A model generated the notes under the pieces. The model ran no database searches. It worked only from the letters and a program-made list of their open reading frames with translations, and was not told the origin of the DNA. A program made the position numbers and the translations under genes. From NCBI GenBank assembly GCA_018398765.1, contig JAHBMJ010001537.1:19314-29448 (forward strand): a DNA stretch of 10,135 nucleotides, read 5' to 3'. The first letter of the stretch is position 1, and every line of letters starts with the position of its first letter. Below, piece by piece: positions 7,811 through 10,135 of this stretch. This stretch comes from Chromera velia. Its lineage: Eukaryota > Sar > Chromeraceae.

Positions 7811-8030
7811 TCTATGGACCGTGGTCACGTGAGACTGTCAGTCAGGAGGCTAGATCTGATTCCATCAATCAACCGGACAAAGCAGTGTCAGAGAACGCGC
7901 TGCTGAGCCAGAAATAATCACTGTGATGCTGCGGATAGAATATTTGCCGTGACCCCCGCACTGCCGGGTTGGGACATACCATATTGGCCGCGGTATCTGT
8001 GTGGGGCGCACTAGGGCGGCATACAACAGG

Positions 8031-8038
8031 CCCTTAGC
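8031..8038 (+). repeat. Left target-site duplication CCCTTAGC
   Basis: The eight bases CCCTTAGC directly abut the left inverted repeat and are repeated exactly at 8565-8572 after the right inverted repeat. A following T at both sites extends the identity to nine if the element is counted one base shorter. Confidence 0.85.
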
Positions 8039-8068
8039 TACACCAATCCTGTAGACACTGTGTTACAC
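8039..8068 (+). repeat. Left terminal inverted repeat
   Basis: TACACCAATCCTGTAG is perfect against the right end, followed by an A, a six-base insertion and GTTACAC that also match. Confidence 0.88.
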
Positions 8069-8129
8069 AAAGTTAAATGTGTAACAATTACACCTGACCC
8101 CCCCCTTGTTATACATAAAAGTGTGTAAC

Positions 8130-8147
8130 AATTAGTGTGCACTAATT
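8130..8147. repeat. Short palindrome inside the MITE
   Basis: AATTAGTG and CACTAATT form 8-bp arms around a TG centre, capable of a small cruciform or hairpin. Confidence 0.7.
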
Positions 8148-8324
8148 CTAGATAAATCCACCGTCTCTCTCATGGCACCCTCCCTGTTCCCGTCTTTGTT
8201 CTTTTTACCCCTGCTTCTAGTGCTCAAAAGTTCTCCTTGCCGCGTTGCTGACGACACCATTACTCCAAAAGCAGTACCCTCAAACCGTCCTAAAGAAGAA
8301 AAAGAAGACGAAGATGAAACGTGG

Positions 8325-8472
8325 AATTAATACATACTAAAGTGTATAATAATACATTCCTAAAAATGATAGTTTGAATTGATGCACACTAAAGTGTGTA
8401 CTTAATGCATTCCTAAAAGTGATAGTTTGAATTACTGCACACCAAAGTGTGTATTAATTCATTCACCAAAAT
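8325..8472 (+). repeat. Tandem array of about 53-bp units inside the MITE
   Basis: Three head-to-tail copies: 8325-8376 (52 bp), 8377-8429 (53 bp) and a partial 8430-8472. Each has the plan AATT...CACTAAAGTGTG...AATnCATTC, with copies one and two ending TGATAGTTTG. Most copies hold a small CACACT/AGTGTG palindrome. Copies one and two differ at only a few positions. Confidence 0.82.
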
Positions 8473-8540
8473 TATATTAAAATGTGTAACAAAACAATGT
8501 GTAACCTAGTGTGTAACAAAACATTTTGAAAAAAGTGGTT

Positions 8541-8564
8541 GTGTAACTCTACAGGATTGGTGTA
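8541..8564 (+). repeat. Right terminal inverted repeat
   Basis: GTGTAACT followed by CTACAGGATTGGTGTA, the inverse of the left end, minus the six-base insertion found there. Confidence 0.88.
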
Positions 8565-8572
8565 CCCTTAGC
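8565..8572 (+). repeat. Right target-site duplication CCCTTAGC
   Basis: An exact copy of 8031-8038, directly after the right inverted repeat. Confidence 0.85.
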
Positions 8573-9005
8573 TGGGATAGGATACGTTTGATAAGATAAG
8601 ATACGTTTGAAAGGAGGATTGACCTCTCAATTGGTCACTCCTGTGATATTGTTAGTTTAATATATGATATAACTTATATCGTTGACTTAATTAGCAACTC
8701 ATTGCCTAGCGTTCCACATACAGCTAGCCACATCTGGAAACGATACTTAACGATACCTAAAATAATTTTTCTTTTGATCTGTAACAATTATAATTAATGC
8801 AAATAACTATTTTAGAAATTAAACTTCTTTTTTATGTCTCGACTGTGTTTATACTTTTGTACATTTTGAGATGGGCTCAGATAGCACACAAATGGTTGGC
8901 TTTCAAGTTCCTGTAACTTCCTGATTCTGATTGAGTGTTAATTACTGGCGTTTGAACATTATTGTGTGCCGCTTGTAAGGCATACAAGGCAAAGCGCGAA
9001 TCGGT
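8573..9005. other. AT-rich island, no gene seen
   Basis: Markedly more AT-rich than the rest of the window, especially 8640-8870. It contains a doubled GATACGTTTGA (8581-8610), a GATAACGATAC-type pair near 8740-8757 and the palindrome GATATAA-C-TTATATC near 8667-8681. No open frame of note occurs on either strand. It may be the remnant of an older repeat or transposon that received the MITE. Confidence 0.5.
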
Positions 9006-9065
9006 GGCTCTTCTACCATGAAGCGTACAGCTAGGTAGCTGCTGGTGAGTGTGGCATACAACAAA
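9006..9065 (+). repeat. Right copy of the diverged direct repeat
   Basis: Counterpart of 7744-7810: GGCTCTTCTACCAT, GTACAGCTAG and GGCATACAACAAA in the same order and orientation. The two copies differ by scattered substitutions and small gaps. Confidence 0.55.
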
Positions 9066-9268
9066 CGCTGACTGCGACTGTCACAAGGCCTGTCAGCATC
9101 TCGCAGTCGAAGGGCTCTCAATCAAGCAATGACGGCCCTTTTGTGAATTTCACGGTTGAATACTGGTCAGTCTTTTGACAAGAGTTCTGCGGAAATCATC
9201 ATTGCCCTTCCAATCAACGTATGTAAGCTTCCTGTCTCTTGTCCCGACTCGTGCGTGTGGTAAGTGGA
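9066..9268 (-). other. Probable 3' UTR / downstream flank of the membrane-protein gene
   Basis: No coding sequence is seen. It directly follows the TGA at 9271-9269. No clear polyadenylation signal can be named; apicomplexan signals are poorly defined. Confidence 0.4.
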
Positions 9269-10044
9269 TCACGAACACACCACAGGATCGACAAGAAGCG
9301 CATCTGAGTGAACGAGACTGTATTTAATCGGGCAGTAGATTGAGAAACAGAGAAGCACCAAGAAGACCCAGAAGTTGTCTTGAATGGTCTTGAACCCGTG
9401 TGAGATGAAATCAATGCTAAAAGCTCTCTTGACAATGATGGAAAGCGCAAGCCCTGTCAGGATGGACAGGCCAACTCGCACAGCTGAGTAGATGTACGCA
9501 AGTCGGATCTGCTCGTCGGAGATCAAACCAGACTTCAGAGTAGCAAACGCTTCTCTATTGGGACCTCCAATCACTGCTGCGAAAATGAGAATGAACGCAA
9601 CGGGTGCGAGAAGGGAACAATACACCAGGTTGAACATCTTTCGGCAACAATACTCACGGTGTTCCTGCAGCCGCTCCTCGAATTCCTTGCTGGGGGGTGT
9701 CTGCTTGAACCCGGCCATGCTAAGTGCGGAGCCAACAATTTTCTCCTGGGTCCGGAAGAAAACCTCAAAGAGCTCGATCACAGACCAGGCGGCCAGACCG
9801 AGGTCTACTGAGGTGTTGATAGTGAACACATCGACAGTGCTGATGTTGGGGGAAACCAAAGACATGTAGAAAAGGTTCATGGCGTTGAACATGAACCCGA
9901 ACGCTGTCATCACGAACATGCTATCCCCCGTCTTCCCTGCAACAAACTCAGCAGACGCCATCACCCCCCAGGACATGACGATGAATGCAGCTTGAACTGC
10001 GACCTGCAAGTCCCCCTGGAACCAGACGAAGAAGTTGAAGAACG
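9269..10044 (-). CDS. 3'-terminal exon of a six-pass membrane protein gene (5' part outside the window)
   Basis: A minus-strand frame of 257 residues ends at a TGA (9271-9269). It begins after a good acceptor (GATCTCTTTGCAG ending at 10045) with two bases of a split codon. The open frame continues upstream only through a GT microsatellite, which is taken as intron, so the first exon(s) are missing. Hydrophobic segments lie at about residues 13-33, 42-63, 79-97, 137-159, 181-204 and 224-244. They are joined by a charged loop at about 98-136 (SKEFEERLQEHREYCCRK) and a possible N-glycosylation site (NIS, 66-68). The C-tail is short and ends VVCS. Six spans in under 300 residues recall the GAPM proteins of the apicomplexan inner membrane complex, but I cannot confirm this by sequence. 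The function is left unassigned. Confidence 0.85.
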
Positions 10045-10090
10045 CTGCAAAGAGATCATTCAAGAGACGAGGTATATGGACAAGGACCAC

Positions 10091-10126
<36 letters not shown>

Positions 10127-10135
10127 CACACGCAC
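10045..10135 (-). other. 3' end of an intron with a CA/GT microsatellite
   Basis: From 10090 to the edge the plus strand is CA repeats (GT on the sense strand) with two GC interruptions. About 45 nt of mixed sequence follow down to the acceptor at 10045. GT repeats this close to an acceptor could affect splicing. The donor lies outside the window. Confidence 0.7.

Larger units (their letters stand above)
8039..8564. mobile_element. 526-bp non-autonomous DNA transposon (MITE)
   Basis: The termini are a perfect 16-bp inverted repeat, TACACCAATCCTGTAG at 8039-8054 and its complement at 8549-8564. Similarity extends inward to a shared GTTACAC after a 6-nt gap. Both ends are flanked by the 8-bp duplication CCCTTAGC. 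No transposase frame is present, so it must be mobilised in trans. Inside are seven GTGTAAC motifs clustered near the ends, an AT-rich right half with a tandem array of about 53-bp units, and a less AT-rich core (about 8160-8290). An 8-bp duplication is typical of hAT, P and Merlin families; the TACACC start does not fit the usual hAT end well, so the family is left open. The intact duplication suggests a fairly young insertion. Confidence 0.88.

Noticed and set aside
9492-9869. Plus-strand 125-codon open frame
   Set aside because: It is antisense to the clear six-span membrane protein exon.
9269-10135. Coding sequence extended to the window edge through the GT repeat
   Set aside because: The extra residues are a Val/Cys/Arg repeat from the microsatellite, and a good acceptor lies at 10045, so the stretch is taken as intron.

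Overview
The window looks like nuclear DNA of a coccidian apicomplexan of the Toxoplasma/Neospora/Sarcocystis/Cystoisospora kind. The reasons are: GC-balanced genes split by introns with GT(G/A)AG donors and TGCAG/TTCAG acceptors, long gene-poor stretches full of simple repeats and homopolymers, and TGCATG motifs in the intergenic DNA. No bacterial features (Shine-Dalgarno sites, operons, tightly packed ORFs) are visible. The species cannot be fixed from the sequence alone.

Left half (1 to about 5.2 kb): one minus-strand multi-exon gene, or two adjacent ones. Reading from high to low coordinates, I reconstruct exons a (about 5214-5073), b (4987-4811), c (4706-4420), d (1824-1637), e (1440-1122) and f (793 to beyond base 1). 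Every splice junction I propose keeps phase (1/2, 1/2, 0/0, 2/1, 0/0). The exon c to exon d intron is about 2.6 kb and is filled by a GTCA tetranucleotide satellite plus a polypurine/polypyrimidine tract. The one obstacle is a TAG at 4479-4477 inside exon c. It either ends a separate upstream gene or breaks an otherwise continuous frame. I do not recognise the protein.

Middle (about 5.2 to 7.7 kb): no convincing gene on either strand. It holds probable 5' flank of the left gene, a small local duplication, a G27 run next to a GT microsatellite, and several TGCATG motifs.

Right-middle (7.74 to 9.07 kb): an AT-rich island with the marks of mobile DNA. A 526-bp non-autonomous DNA transposon (MITE) at 8039-8564 has 16-bp perfect terminal inverted repeats, an intact 8-bp target duplication, repeated GTGTAAC motifs and an internal tandem array of about 53-bp units. 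It lies between two diverged direct repeats about 1.26 kb apart (7744-7810 and 9006-9065), which suggests insertion into an older repeat.

Right end (9.27 kb to the edge): the 3'-terminal exon of a minus-strand gene for a six-pass membrane protein. It is preceded by an intron carrying a CA/GT microsatellite. There is no sign that the left and right genes work together.
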